Source: Massilia aquatica
GTDB lineage: Bacteria; Pseudomonadota; Gammaproteobacteria; Burkholderiales; Burkholderiaceae_D
Direction of reading: 5' to 3'
DNA length: 64,000 nt
NCBI RefSeq assembly: GCF_011682045.1
Contig: NZ_VVIW01000002.1
Span: forward strand, 372,001-436,000
Below the pieces are notes generated by a model. The model worked only from the letters and a program-made list of their open reading frames with translations, searched no databases and was not told the DNA's origin. Each line of letters starts with the position of its first letter. The first letter of the stretch is position 1. This document shows positions 39,486-49,491 of the stretch, piece by piece. Position numbers and translations under genes: made by a program.

Positions 39486-40494
39486 AGATCTCGCTGCCGA
39501 AGGGCTGCTGCGGGGCTTGCCTGTGCAGACAGCGGAAAAAGACATCCATATCACCGACTTGCTGAAAGCACTGGGACAGCTTCGCGTGTCTCACGACCAC
39601 TTCAGCGATCTGGATGCGCGTCGGGGGGAGCGGATGCGTTACGACAGCGGGATTCAGCTGGTGTTTGCTGGCGGTACCTGTTTGTCCAAGGCATATGGAC
39701 TTGTCAATCGCATGTCTGAAGACGTTGATATCAAGGTGGTGCTGTTGCCAACATCGCAACCGCTGAAAAAGGGAAGGGGCGACCGGGTTCGCCTGGCGGC
39801 GCTGCACGATGCGATTGTAACGCTCACAGGCAAGCTGAATTTTCGTTTGCGAAACTCAGACGATGACGATGGCAATCCACGGATTTGCGATCGGCATCGT
39901 TACTGCATGCTCCGCGCTGGCTTTGATTCGGCGTACGAGCAACTGCCCAGCTTACGCCCGGAGCTCAAACTTGAACTGATTCAGCGCCATCCACTCTTGC
40001 CGCTCGAGAAGCGGGAGTTCGGCTATCTTTATGAAGCGTTGGCCGGAATGATTCCACGCGCACCGTTGACCATGGACTGTATATCGGTGGCAGAAACGGC
40101 AGCGGAAAAAGTCTTGTCCTTGCTGCGTCGCTGCGCTTCCAAATGGAACGGTGCGCTTTCCAGGGGCGATAACGACCCGGCCTTGGTGCGGCATGTCTAC
40201 GATGTTGCGCGAATTGCCAAGTTATCGGGAGAATCCATCGCTTCGGCAAAAAGCGTCTTCCCGCAGCTTGTCATGCGGGATCGCGATGAATTCAAAGGCC
40301 GCAACCCTGACTTTGATGCCGATCCGGGCGCGGTTCTTCAACGGACTTTCATTGCGGCCGGTTCGAATGGGGATCTGAAAGACGCGTACAAGCGCCAACT
40401 TCTGCCGCTTGTGTTTACCAGCGACCCGCCTTCGTTCGAACAATCATTTGCGCTATTCGAATCGGTGGCTCGTGAGCTGTTGTCCTCGATCTGA
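39448..40494 (+). CDS. AbiEii/AbiGii-family nucleotidyltransferase toxin
   Basis: 348 residues from the ATG at 39448 (MRTITDKQKQTLEDL); the frame is open 99 bases further upstream. Nucleotidyltransferase core: GGTCLSKAYGLVNRMSEDVDIKV (~residues 71-93) contains the GGT-S and the D-x-D catalytic pair, followed by an all-helical domain with ERxDLxD-like and AAEKVLSLLRR segments. Related toxins (AbiEii, MenT) transfer nucleotides, in some cases to tRNA 3' ends, and give phage resistance by growth arrest. Makes a type IV-like toxin-antitoxin pair with the gene upstream. Confidence 0.85.
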   Translation: MRTITDKQKQTLEDLAAEGLLRGLPVQTAEKDIHITDLLKALGQLRVSHDHFSDLDARRGERMRYDSGIQLVFAGGTCLSKAYGLVNRMSEDVDIKVVLLPTSQPLKKGRGDRVRLAALHDAIVTLTGKLNFRLRNSDDDDGNPRICDRHRYCMLRAGFDSAYEQLPSLRPELKLELIQRHPLLPLEKREFGYLYEALAGMIPRAPLTMDCISVAETAAEKVLSLLRRCASKWNGALSRGDNDPALVRHVYDVARIAKLSGESIASAKSVFPQLVMRDRDEFKGRNPDFDADPGAVLQRTFIAAGSNGDLKDAYKRQLLPLVFTSDPPSFEQSFALFESVARELLSSI

Positions 40495-40686
40495 TCGGTG
40501 CGGAAGTACATAGGGCCGGCCCAGGTAAACATGCTGATCAATCGGACCACCCAGGTTTGTCCAGAGCCTCACAGGCAACGATAGTCTCGTAAGCACGCTC
40601 TCTTGCGTTCTCCCGGCTGCACACCGATACCGCTTCCCAGTTTTACCCGCATACCTGAAACCGGCTCAGGTCGGTAATCTACAAGC

Positions 40687-40770
40687 AAAAAAAAGCCCGC
40701 TCAGAGAGCGGGCTGAATCTATTTTCTTGGAGGAGAATAGAGGAGACAGATGCAGTATGCTGCACTGCGG
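40687..40770 (-). ncRNA. Candidate small RNA with anti-Shine-Dalgarno motifs
   Basis: Read on the minus strand: a 5' hairpin GCAGT-GCAGCAT-ACTGC (40768-40752), a single-stranded stretch containing TCTCCTC (40746-40740) and TCTCCTCC (40736-40729), then AGCCCGCT-CAGAG-like hairpin AGCCCGCT/AGCGGGCT (40714-40694) followed by eight T. This is the architecture of trans-acting sRNAs that block ribosome sites. CTGACA and TTTATT upstream are a weak candidate promoter. The alternative is a plus-strand leader peptide (ATG 40750, 23 codons) using the same GGAGGAG as ribosome site. Confidence 0.45.
40694..40714 (-). terminator. Rho-independent terminator for leftward transcription
   Basis: Perfect 8-base-pair stem AGCCCGCT (40694-40701) / AGCGGGCT (40707-40714), 5-base loop, with eight A on the plus strand to its left (T-run on the minus strand). 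No annotated leftward gene lies to its right, which is why a small RNA is proposed. Confidence 0.8.
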
Positions 40771-40846
40771 AAAATAAATCTAATTGATGTTTGTGATGTC
40801 AGTTATCTGTTCTGTTTATAGCTCAAAGACAAACAAGGGGTGATTC

Positions 40847-41074
40847 ATGGCAAGTATCGTCAAGCACAGGAAAGTCAACATCGTCGTGCTCGAGCAGGAC
40901 GAGCCGATCGGCGCGCATTGCCACCCGGGCGATATCGCCATCCGCGCCGCCGCCGACGGCTGGTGGACCAGCTTCATCGGCGCGGACGGCGCGGTCGACA
41001 GTTACGACATTCCCTATCCAAGTTACCTGGAAGCCTTGTGGGCGGCCAAGGCGGCGGCCGAATTCGGCGTGTGA
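40847..41074 (+). CDS. Small conserved hypothetical protein
   Basis: 75 residues, AAGGGG 6 bases before the ATG. Hydrophilic start (MASIVKHRKVNIVVLEQDEP) then a mixed alpha/beta pattern with GWWTSFIGADGAVDSYDIPYPSYLEALWAAKAAAEFGV. The last third looks like one amphipathic helix. No signal peptide or known motif. Similar-sized proteins occur in related genera, but I cannot name a family. It sits alone between the candidate small RNA and the TonB receptor operon. Confidence 0.65.
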   Translation: MASIVKHRKVNIVVLEQDEPIGAHCHPGDIAIRAAADGWWTSFIGADGAVDSYDIPYPSYLEALWAAKAAAEFGV

Positions 41075-41185
41075 CGCGGCGCTGGTGTCGGCAAACTGCC
41101 ACGACACGCAAGAAACCAACGGTAAGGAATAGCTGTTAACGTGCGCTGCTTTGTGCATGACAGAAAATGTTCTACGATAGCAAGC

Positions 41186-43081
41186 ATGCGTAAACTGCCA
41201 TCTCTGACCATTTCCATCGCATGCGCCGGCTTGTTGCATGCCGCTGGCGCGCGCGCGGAAGTGGCGCAGGTGTCCCTGCTCGATTTTTCGCTGGAGCAGT
41301 TGTCCGACATCGTGGTCAGTTCGGTATCGCGCCAGCCGGCGCGCCTGGCCGACGCCCCCATTTCGCTGTATGTGATCGGCGCCAGCGATATCGAGCGCGC
41401 CGGCGCGCGCACCCTGCCCGAGGCGCTGCGCCTGGCCCCCAACCTGCAGGTGGCGCGCAGCGACGGCGCCAATTACGCGATCACCGCGCGCGGCTTTTCG
41501 ACCACCATCGAAAACAAGCTGCTGGTGCTGATCGACGGGCGCAGCGTGTATTCGCCGCTGTTTTCCGGCGTCTTCTGGGATGCCCAGGATGTGGTGATGG
41601 AAGACATCGAACGCATCGAAGTCATCAGCGGTCCGGGCGCCACCATCTGGGGCGCCAACGCGGTCAACGGCGTGATCAACATCATCACCCGCAACGCCGC
41701 CGACAGCGGCGGCGTGCTGCTGTCGATGGACGGCGGCCGCCTGGAACGCGGCGCCACGGTGCGCCAGGGCGGCCGGCTGGATGGCGGCGGCGCCTACCGC
41801 GTGTACGCCAAGGCGATCGACATCGACGATTATCCCGATGCGCCCGGGGGCGGCATGGAGCGCCGCCAGGCCGGTTTTCGCAGCGACTGGAAACACGGCG
41901 CCGGCGCCGCCAGCCTCAGCGCCGACGTGTACCGCAGCAATGTGCACCGGCGCGGCGGGGCCGAGATGCGCGGCAAGGGCGCCAACCTGCTGGGGCGGGC
42001 CAGCGGCACCCTGGCCGACGGCAGCGACTGGCGCGTCCAGGCCTCGCTCGACCATACCGAACGGGTGCAGGACGGCACCGGCGCCCAGCGCCTCGACGTG
42101 ATCGACCTCGAACTGCAGCACGGCACCCGCCTCGGCCAGCGCCACAACCTGCAGTGGGGTGGCGGCTACCGGCACGCCTGGGACCGGGTCAATGGCGGCA
42201 CAGTGCTCGAGTTTTTTCCCGCAGACAAGGATCTGCGCTGGGCGAATGTGTTCGCGCAGGATAAGATACAACTGAGCAGTACCTTGCGGATGAGCATTGG
42301 AGTCAAACTGGAACACAATACGTACACCGGCACCGAAACGCTGCCCAGCATGCGCATGGCCTGGAACGCCAGTCCCACCAGCGTAGTGTGGGGGGCGCTG
42401 TCGCGCAATGTGCGCGCGCCGTCGCGCTTCGACCGCGATCTTTACGTGCGCAACGCCAACGGCGGCTACAGCATCGCTGGCGGGCCGGCGTTCGTCGCTG
42501 AAACGGTGCGCGTGGCTGAAATCGGCTACCGCGCCCAGCCGCTGCCCAGCCTGTCGTATTCGCTGACCGCCTTCGCCAGCGATTACGACAGGCTGCGCAC
42601 GCTCGAACCGCGCCCGTCCGCCCCTCAGCCGGCGGCCCAGTTCGCCAACCTGGGCGAAGCCAATACGCGCGGCCTGGAATTCTGGAGCCGCTGGCAGCCG
42701 CTGCCGCGCTGGCGCCTGGTGGCGGGCCTGGTGCTGCAAGATATCGACGCCAGCCTCGACCCCGCCAGCCGCGACGCCTCGGCCGCGCTCGGCGTCGGCA
42801 CCAACGATCCGGGCAGTTACTGGTCGCTGCGTTCCTCGCACGAGCTGTCCGACGCCCTGCAGGCCGAGCTGGCGCTGCGCCGGGTCGGCCAGTTGCCGCA
42901 GCCGATGGTGCCGGCCTACTACGAGCTTGACGTGCGCGTGGCCTGGCAGCCGCGTCCGCATCTGGAGCTGGCGCTGTCGGGCCAGAACCTGCTGCATCCC
43001 TCGCACGCCGAATTCGGACCGCCCGCCACGCGCCGCATGATCGAGCGCGCCGTGTCGCTCCAGCTGAGCGCGCAGTTTTGA
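41186..43081 (+). CDS. TonB-dependent outer-membrane receptor
   Basis: 631 residues from the ATG at 41186, where a signal peptide begins (MRKLPSLTISIACAGLLHAAGARA); a start 45 bases upstream is also open. Plug domain ~40-165 (APISLYVIGASDIERAGARTLPEALRLAPNLQVAR, then IEVISGPGATIWGANAVNGVINIITR), followed by a ~22-strand barrel ending LQLSAQF with terminal phenylalanine. Somewhat short for a siderophore receptor. Co-transcribed with a YfiR-family gene and a CHASE8 kinase gene, a combination that suggests the receptor feeds a signalling pathway or is controlled by it. Substrate unknown. Confidence 0.9.
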   Translation: MRKLPSLTISIACAGLLHAAGARAEVAQVSLLDFSLEQLSDIVVSSVSRQPARLADAPISLYVIGASDIERAGARTLPEALRLAPNLQVARSDGANYAITARGFSTTIENKLLVLIDGRSVYSPLFSGVFWDAQDVVMEDIERIEVISGPGATIWGANAVNGVINIITRNAADSGGVLLSMDGGRLERGATVRQGGRLDGGGAYRVYAKAIDIDDYPDAPGGGMERRQAGFRSDWKHGAGAASLSADVYRSNVHRRGGAEMRGKGANLLGRASGTLADGSDWRVQASLDHTERVQDGTGAQRLDVIDLELQHGTRLGQRHNLQWGGGYRHAWDRVNGGTVLEFFPADKDLRWANVFAQDKIQLSSTLRMSIGVKLEHNTYTGTETLPSMRMAWNASPTSVVWGALSRNVRAPSRFDRDLYVRNANGGYSIAGGPAFVAETVRVAEIGYRAQPLPSLSYSLTAFASDYDRLRTLEPRPSAPQPAAQFANLGEANTRGLEFWSRWQPLPRWRLVAGLVLQDIDASLDPASRDASAALGVGTNDPGSYWSLRSSHELSDALQAELALRRVGQLPQPMVPAYYELDVRVAWQPRPHLELALSGQNLLHPSHAEFGPPATRRMIERAVSLQLSAQF

Positions 43082-43715
43082 GCGCGCTGTGCGCCATGTC
43101 GCCGCGCGCCTCAGGCGGCTCAAGGGCCGCGCGCGGCCTGCCGCTGCGCCTGGCCGCGTGCGCCATGCCGCTGCTGCTGGGACTGTCCATGGCGCTGGTG
43201 CTCGCGCCGCCGCTGGTGCGCGCCGCGCTGCCGGCCGGCGCCGCGGTGCTGCCCGAACGCAGCATCAAGGCCGCCTTCCTGTACAAATTCCTGGGCTATG
43301 CCGAATTTCCGGCCTCGGCCTTTGCCGACGCCGGCGCGCCGCTGGTGATCGGCGTGGCCGGCGCCGACGAGCTGGCGGCCGACCTGGCGCGCATCGTGGC
43401 CGGGCGCGCGGTGCAGGGCAGGCCGGTGCTGGTGCGCCCGCTGCGCGAGCACGACCCGCTCAGCGGGCTGCACCTGCTGTTCATCGGCGGCGACGATCCG
43501 GCCCGCCTGCGCACGGCGCTGCGCGCGATCGGCGCCATGCCCACCCTGGTCGTCACAGAATCGCAACAAGGACTGCAACAAGGCAGTGTCATTAACTTCA
43601 GGATCGTCGAAGAGCGCGTGCGCTTCGATGTCTCGCTGGAAGCGGCCGACCGGAACAGCGTCAAGCTCAGTTCGCGCCTGCTGACAGTGGCCAATCACGT
43701 TCACAAGGGAGCACC

Positions 43716-43719
<4 letters not shown>
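43078..43719 (+). CDS. YfiR-family (DUF4154) periplasmic protein
   Basis: 213 residues from a TTG at 43078 overlapping the receptor stop (TTGA); an ATG at 43096 is an alternative. Signal/anchor segment ~25-50, then the DUF4154 domain: RSIKAAFLYKFLGYAEFPASAF, LLFIGGDDPARL, and GSVINFRIVEERVRFDVSLEAADRNSVKLSSRLL, the family C-terminus. In Pseudomonas, YfiR is a redox-sensitive periplasmic repressor of the cyclase YfiN. Here the partner is more likely the membrane kinase encoded next, whose start overlaps by 4 bases. Confidence 0.9.
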
Positions 43720-45608
<1,889 letters not shown>

Positions 45609-45631
45609 GCTGAGCCCGGTAGAAGGGGACG

Positions 45632-45664
45632 AAAAAAAACGGAAGCCGAAGCTTCCGTTTTTTT
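45632..45664. terminator. Bidirectional Rho-independent terminator
   Basis: A-run then ACGGAAGC-CGAA-GCTTCCGT then T-run (45633-45664). It is a symmetrical hairpin with a GNRA-like CGAA tetraloop, serving both the rightward kinase operon and the leftward PEP-CTERM gene, which converge here. Confidence 0.93.
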
Positions 45665-45677
45665 CAAGCCAGGCAAA

Positions 45678-46226
45678 TTACGCTTGCTTGGCTGCCTTGC
45701 GGCGACGTGCCAGGAAGCCGAGCACGCCCAGGCCAGCGAGCATCATGCCGTAGGTTTCCGGTTCTGGTACCGGGGCCAGCATCACGGTGCCGCCGAAGCT
45801 GCCGCCGGTGCCCGACACCATCTTGCCGCTGACCTGCAGGTAGTAGCTACCGACGTCCAGGTTGTCGGCGCGCAGGCTCCAGATGTCGACGGCGCCCGTG
45901 CTTTCCCGGGTGCCGGCGGTGATCAGGCTGCCGGTGTTGCTGAACAGGTTCAGGCCGGTGATGTCCAGGCCGGTCGACGCGTTACGCGTGATCGACGACA
46001 CGATGGCGTCGAAGTCGTGATCGACGGTCGTGACCGAGAAACGGAACTTGTCGGCGAAGGTGTTGTTTTGGTTGTTCAACAGGAACGAGCTGCCGAAATT
46101 GGCGGTGTTGTCCAGCACAGCCAAAGCTTGTGGTTTGTTGGAAATGTCAGCAGCGAACGCCGCCGTCGAACCGAGTGATGCGGTCGCCAGGACAGCCGCA
46201 GCAATCAGGGATTTCATATGTTTCAT
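45678..46226 (-). CDS. FxDxF-type PEP-CTERM protein
   Basis: 182 residues from the ATG at 46226 (ACGAGGTAAC 6-8 bases upstream); the frame is open to 46277. Signal peptide to AAFA (~residue 25), a strand-rich domain containing FADKFRFSV, the FxDxF hallmark, and a C-terminal sorting signal: VPEPETYGMMLAGLGVLGFLA followed by RRRKAAKQA. Exosortase (elsewhere in the genome) would cleave at PEP and pass the protein to the surface or the exopolysaccharide matrix. The long upstream region carries an 18-base palindrome. Confidence 0.9.
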   Translation of the reverse strand: MKHMKSLIAAAVLATASLGSTAAFAADISNKPQALAVLDNTANFGSSFLLNNQNNTFADKFRFSVTTVDHDFDAIVSSITRNASTGLDITGLNLFSNTGSLITAGTRESTGAVDIWSLRADNLDVGSYYLQVSGKMVSGTGGSFGGTVMLAPVPEPETYGMMLAGLGVLGFLARRRKAAKQA

Positions 46227-46603
46227 AAATGTTACCTCGTAGAAAAAATCAGCCGCGCAAGACGGCCTGGTTATCAAGAATCGGGGAGCTTCATGCTAGC
46301 AAAGGCGCGTTCAAAATCGGTATTCCGGCACAACGTGCGCGCAACACCTCAGCATTCTTGCATCGTCAAATTAATTGCTCCCCTATAAGTCCATTTTTAC
46401 ATGTTCATAGGAGAGCGCGTCCGATTCTAATGCAAATATACAAAGATTACCAAGCTATTGTATTGACTGTAGGTTAATACCTACACAAACTCGCGGTGAT
46501 CTCCTTGGAAGAGTACGCTTCTTCGTCTAACGTGCTCGGACGCAGGCGGCCGTTAAAGTGTAAGAGAGTGTGACACAACAACAAAGCGTTGTAGAAAAAG
46601 AAA
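46227..46603. other. Long upstream region of the PEP-CTERM gene
   Basis: About 375 bases between the PEP-CTERM start and the tRNA terminator, unusually AT-rich for the window. It holds the palindrome at 46468-46485 and stretches such as cattgtattgact that could be -35/-10 areas. No gene is supported: the open frames here lack ribosome sites and coding character. Confidence 0.5.
46468..46485. promoter_or_regulatory. Perfect inverted repeat, candidate operator
   Basis: TGTAGGT-TAAT-ACCTACA: 7-base arms around 4 bases, about 240 bases upstream of the PEP-CTERM ATG. The symmetry and AT-rich setting suggest a dimeric regulator site. The regulator is not identifiable from this window. Confidence 0.5.
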
Positions 46604-46633
46604 AAAGGCCTGAAGATTGCTCTTCAGGCCTTT
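46604..46633 (-). terminator. Terminator downstream of tRNA-Arg
   Basis: On the minus strand AAAGGCCTGAAGA-GCAA-TCTTCAGGCCTTT, a 13-base-pair stem with a GCAA tetraloop, followed by a T-rich run. It begins 15 bases after the tRNA 3' end. Confidence 0.92.
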
Positions 46634-46647
46634 CAACTTACGAATAA

Positions 46648-46724
46648 TGGTGCGGCTGGCAGGAATTGAACCCACGACCCCTTGGTTCGTAGCCAAGTAC
46701 TCTATCCAGCTGAGCTACAGCCGC
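46648..46724 (-). tRNA. tRNA-Arg (anticodon ACG)
   Basis: 77 bases including encoded CCA. Acceptor stem GCGGCTG pairs with CAGCCGC. Anticodon arm is CTTGG-CTACGAA-CCAAG, giving ACG, read as ICG in the mature tRNA. T arm is GTGGGTTCAATTCCTGC. D arm GCTC...GAGT is ordinary. Reads CGU/CGC/CGA arginine codons. Confidence 0.97.
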
Positions 46725-46904
46725 GAAAGACAAGATTATAGCAACGATTTGAGGAATGTCAAAGTTCCCTGGATAAAAAAGTTCGCCGGTCTGTGCCATC
46801 CCATGCGGGCGGGCAAATGCGCGCAGTGCTTGACCCACATCGCCAGCCAATGCTAATTTACTAACGGCTTCATTCATCCACCGGTTCAGCACAGGAGCAA
46901 CACC

Positions 46905-47423
46905 ATGACCAGCCCAGATTCCGCTGTCGATTTCCATCTCACGCGGGTGTTCGATGCGCCGCGCGACCTTGTCTTCAAGACCATGACCGAAACCGATCAT
47001 CTGCAGAAATGGTGGGGGCCGCAAGGCTGCACCATCAAGGTGATCCGGCACGAGGCGCAGGCGGGCGGCGTATTCCACTATTGCATGGGCTTCGGTCCGG
47101 GCGTGGACATGTACGGCCGCTTCGATTACCGCGAGATCAGCGCGCCGGAACGGCTGGTGTTCGTGAACGGGTTCGCCGATGCCGAAGGCAAGCGGATCAG
47201 TTACGCGATGAGTCCGACATGGCCGCTGGAAGTGCTTAACACGGTCACCTTGACGGAAGAGGGCGGCAAGACCACGCTGACCCTGGTGTCGACCCCGCTT
47301 GATGCCAGCGAGATCGAGATCGAGACCTTCAAGTCCGGCCACGCGTCGATGCAGCAGGGTTTTGGCGGCATGTACGATGTGTACGCGCAATACCTGGCGA
47401 CCGTGCGCGCCGCCCAGTCATGA
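46905..47423 (+). CDS. SRPBCC / AHSA1-like domain protein
   Basis: 172 residues, AGGAGCAAC upstream of the ATG. Activator-of-Hsp90-like START fold: FHLTRVFDAPRDLVFKTMTETDHLQKWWGPQG is the diagnostic N-terminal strand-helix, with GGVFHY and FNxTGxx-type MYGRFDYREISAPERLVFVN following. These proteins have a hydrophobic cavity; ligands are usually unknown. Its stop overlaps the ATG of the YceI gene (ATGA), so the two form an operon. Confidence 0.9.
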   Translation: MTSPDSAVDFHLTRVFDAPRDLVFKTMTETDHLQKWWGPQGCTIKVIRHEAQAGGVFHYCMGFGPGVDMYGRFDYREISAPERLVFVNGFADAEGKRISYAMSPTWPLEVLNTVTLTEEGGKTTLTLVSTPLDASEIEIETFKSGHASMQQGFGGMYDVYAQYLATVRAAQS

Positions 47424-47986
47424 AAACAGCCCTCTTTTTCCTGCTGGCCGGCATCACCAGCGCCGCACTGGCCGCGCCGGTCACCTACCAGATCGATCCG
47501 ACCCATACGTTTCCCAGCTTCGAAGCCGATCACATGGGCGTGTCGGTCTGGCGCGGCAAATTCAACAGCAGTTCGGGGAAGGTGTCGCTGGACAAGGCGG
47601 CCGGCCACGGCATGGTCGATATCAGCATCGACCCGGCCAGCATCGACTTCGGCCATGACGTCCTCAATACATGGGCGGCCGGTCCGGACCTGTTCGATGC
47701 GGCCAGGTTCGGCGCGGCGCGCTACAAGGGCAAGCTGACCGGCTTCAAGGAGGGCGCGCCGACCGAGCTGCAAGGCGAACTGACCCTGCATGGCGTGACC
47801 AAACCGGTCAGGCTGCAGATCAAGAGCTTCAAGTGCATCGCGCACCCGATGCATAAGCGCGAGATGTGCGGGGCGGACGCCTACGGCAGTTTCAAGCGCG
47901 ATGAGTTCGGCCTGACCGCCGGCAAGGAATACGGCTTCAAGATGGATGTCGAGCTGCGCATCCAGGTGGAAGCCGTGGCCGATTAA
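47420..47986 (+). CDS. YceI-family periplasmic lipid-binding protein
   Basis: 188 residues with signal peptide (MKTALFFLLAGITSAALA, cleavage before A19). Lipocalin-like YceI fold: YQIDPTHTFPSFEADHMGVSVWRGKFN, GMVDISIDPASIDFGHDVLN, GELTLHGVTKPVRLQI, and an extra CIAHPMHKREMCGADAYGSFKRDEFGL loop typical of the family. Binds isoprenoid-like lipids in known structures. Its end overlaps the convergent ene-reductase gene by 4 bases. Confidence 0.92.
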   Translation: MKTALFFLLAGITSAALAAPVTYQIDPTHTFPSFEADHMGVSVWRGKFNSSSGKVSLDKAAGHGMVDISIDPASIDFGHDVLNTWAAGPDLFDAARFGAARYKGKLTGFKEGAPTELQGELTLHGVTKPVRLQIKSFKCIAHPMHKREMCGADAYGSFKRDEFGLTAGKEYGFKMDVELRIQVEAVAD

Positions 47987-49041
47987 GCCTGCAGGGCAGG
48001 GTAGTCGGTGTAGCCGTCGTCGTTGGCGCCGTAGAATTTCTCCGGACGCGGGGTGTTGAGCGGGGCGTCCAGTTGCAGGCGGCGCGGCAGGTCGGGATTG
48101 GCGATGAACCAGATGCCGAAGGCCACCGCGTCGGCTTCACCGGACGCCACCAGGGCTTCGGCGCTCTCTTTGGTCAGCTTTTCGTTGGCGATGTAGACGC
48201 CGCCGAATTCCTGCTTCAGGTACGGTCCCAGGCGGCCTTCGCCCTGCGACTCGCGCGCGCAGATAAAGGCGATGCCGCGCTTGCCCAGCTCGCGCGCCAC
48301 GTAGCCGAAGGTCGCCTTCGGATCGGAGTCGCTCATGTCGTGCGCGTCGCGGCGCGGCGCCAGGTGCATCCCGACCTTGCCCGCGCCCCAGACGGCGATG
48401 CAGGCGTCGGTTACTTCGAGCATCAGGCGGGCGCGGTTTTCGACCGGACCGCCGTAGTTGTCGGTGCGCTTGTTGGTGCCGTCCTGCAGGAACTGGTCGA
48501 GCAGGTAGCCGTTGGCGCCGTGGATTTCCACGCCGTCGAAACCGGCCAGTTTGGCGTTCTCGGCACCTTGACGGTAGGCGGCCACGATGCCCGGAATCTC
48601 TTCCAGATCGAGCGCGCGCGGTACCGGATAGTCGCGCTGCGGACGCAGCAGGCTCACATGCCCCTTGGCCGCGATCGCGCTCGGCGCCACCGGGGCGTCG
48701 CCGTCCAGCAGGTCGGGATCCGAAATGCGGCCCACGTGCCACAGTTGCAGCATGATCTTGCCGCCGGCCTGGTGCACGGCTTCGGTCACCAGTTTCCAGC
48801 CTTCGACCTGCGCGTCGGACCAGATGCCCGGCGTGTCGGCATAGCCCACGCCCTGCGGCGTGACCGAGGTCGCTTCGCTCAGGATCAGGCCGGCGGAGGC
48901 GCGCTGCACGTAGTACTCGGCCATGAGCGCGTTCGGCACGCGGCCGCCGCCAATGGCACGGGCGCGCGTCAGCGGCGCCATGATGATGCGGTTTTGCAGC
49001 GTCAGATCGCCAATGGTGATCGGGTCGAATAATGTACTCAT
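47983..49041 (-). CDS. Old-yellow-enzyme family ene-reductase (NemA type)
   Basis: 352 residues, FMN-dependent TIM barrel. Start MSTLFDPITIGDLTLQNRIIMAPLTRARA; LQLWHVGRISDP, GVEIHGANGYLLDQFLQDGTNKRTDNYGG (substrate-binding H/N pair and FMN contacts) and the late GVYIANEKLT region are intact. Reduces activated C=C bonds, nitrate esters or N-ethylmaleimide with NADPH. Immediately downstream of an ArsR gene (9 bases between), forming a typical electrophile-response operon: the ArsR protein is probably its repressor. Confidence 0.93.
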   Translation of the reverse strand: MSTLFDPITIGDLTLQNRIIMAPLTRARAIGGGRVPNALMAEYYVQRASAGLILSEATSVTPQGVGYADTPGIWSDAQVEGWKLVTEAVHQAGGKIMLQLWHVGRISDPDLLDGDAPVAPSAIAAKGHVSLLRPQRDYPVPRALDLEEIPGIVAAYRQGAENAKLAGFDGVEIHGANGYLLDQFLQDGTNKRTDNYGGPVENRARLMLEVTDACIAVWGAGKVGMHLAPRRDAHDMSDSDPKATFGYVARELGKRGIAFICARESQGEGRLGPYLKQEFGGVYIANEKLTKESAEALVASGEADAVAFGIWFIANPDLPRRLQLDAPLNTPRPEKFYGANDDGYTDYPALQA

Positions 49042-49050
49042 GCGTTGCTC

Positions 49051-49377
49051 CTAAAGTCCCTGGTTCAGATGGTCGAGGAAGGCCTTGATGGTGTCCTCGT
49101 TGCGTTTGTAATAGATCCACTGGCCGACCTTGTGCCCGGTAATGAGCCCGGCGCGCTGCAGCGCTGCCAGGTGGGCCGAGACGGTCGATTGCGCCAGCCC
49201 CGTGCGCGCATCGATCAGGCCGGCGCACACCCCGGCCCCGAGCATGTGTTCCTGCCCGGAGAAATGGACATGCGGCTCCCTCAGCCAGGCAAGAATCTGG
49301 CGGCGCATCGGGTTGGCCAGAGCCTTGTGAATGGCGTCGGTTTGCATATCGGGTTTTTCCGAATCTAATATCGTCAT
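49051..49377 (-). CDS. ArsR-family regulator, copy 1
   Basis: 108 residues from the ATG at 49377; the frame is open to 49458 but this start lies within the palindromic operator. Winged helix: HKALANPMRRQILAWL, then AGLIDARTGLAQSTVSAHLAALQRAGLI (recognition helix) and GQWIYYKRNE (wing). The metal site ELCVCDL of true ArsR is absent; cysteine remains in GVCAGLI, which could sense electrophiles or redox. About 80% identical to the ArsR at 52565, also at DNA level. Upstream of the ene-reductase and divergent from solenoid gene 1. Confidence 0.9.
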   Translation of the reverse strand: MTILDSEKPDMQTDAIHKALANPMRRQILAWLREPHVHFSGQEHMLGAGVCAGLIDARTGLAQSTVSAHLAALQRAGLITGHKVGQWIYYKRNEDTIKAFLDHLNQGL

Positions 49378-49387
49378 CTTACGATAT
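49368..49387. promoter_or_regulatory. Palindromic operator over the ArsR-1 start
   Basis: ATATCGT-CATCTT-ACGATAT: 7-base perfect arms around 6 bases, spanning the ArsR ATG. Size and position fit an autoregulated ArsR/SmtB operator. It might also affect the divergent gene starting at 49492. Confidence 0.7.
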
Positions 49388-49491
49388 ATAAAAAAATCCT
49401 GCTTGCCGGGGACCAAAAGCGGGGAGGGCGTTGACGTTATACTCACCTTTCCCGGCATGGCCGCCGCCCCCTTGTGACTTTTCAGGACTGC

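Larger units (their letters stand above)
40495..40846. other. 352-base intergenic region with terminator hairpin and possible small RNA
   Basis: After the AbiE-like toxin gene. The first ~185 bases show nothing recognisable. From 40687 there is a strong hairpin with an A-run on its left (a terminator for leftward transcription), then two GGAGGA-type motifs and a small hairpin, treated separately as a candidate small RNA on the minus strand. On the plus strand the same motifs precede a 23-codon open frame (40750-40821). Confidence 0.6.
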
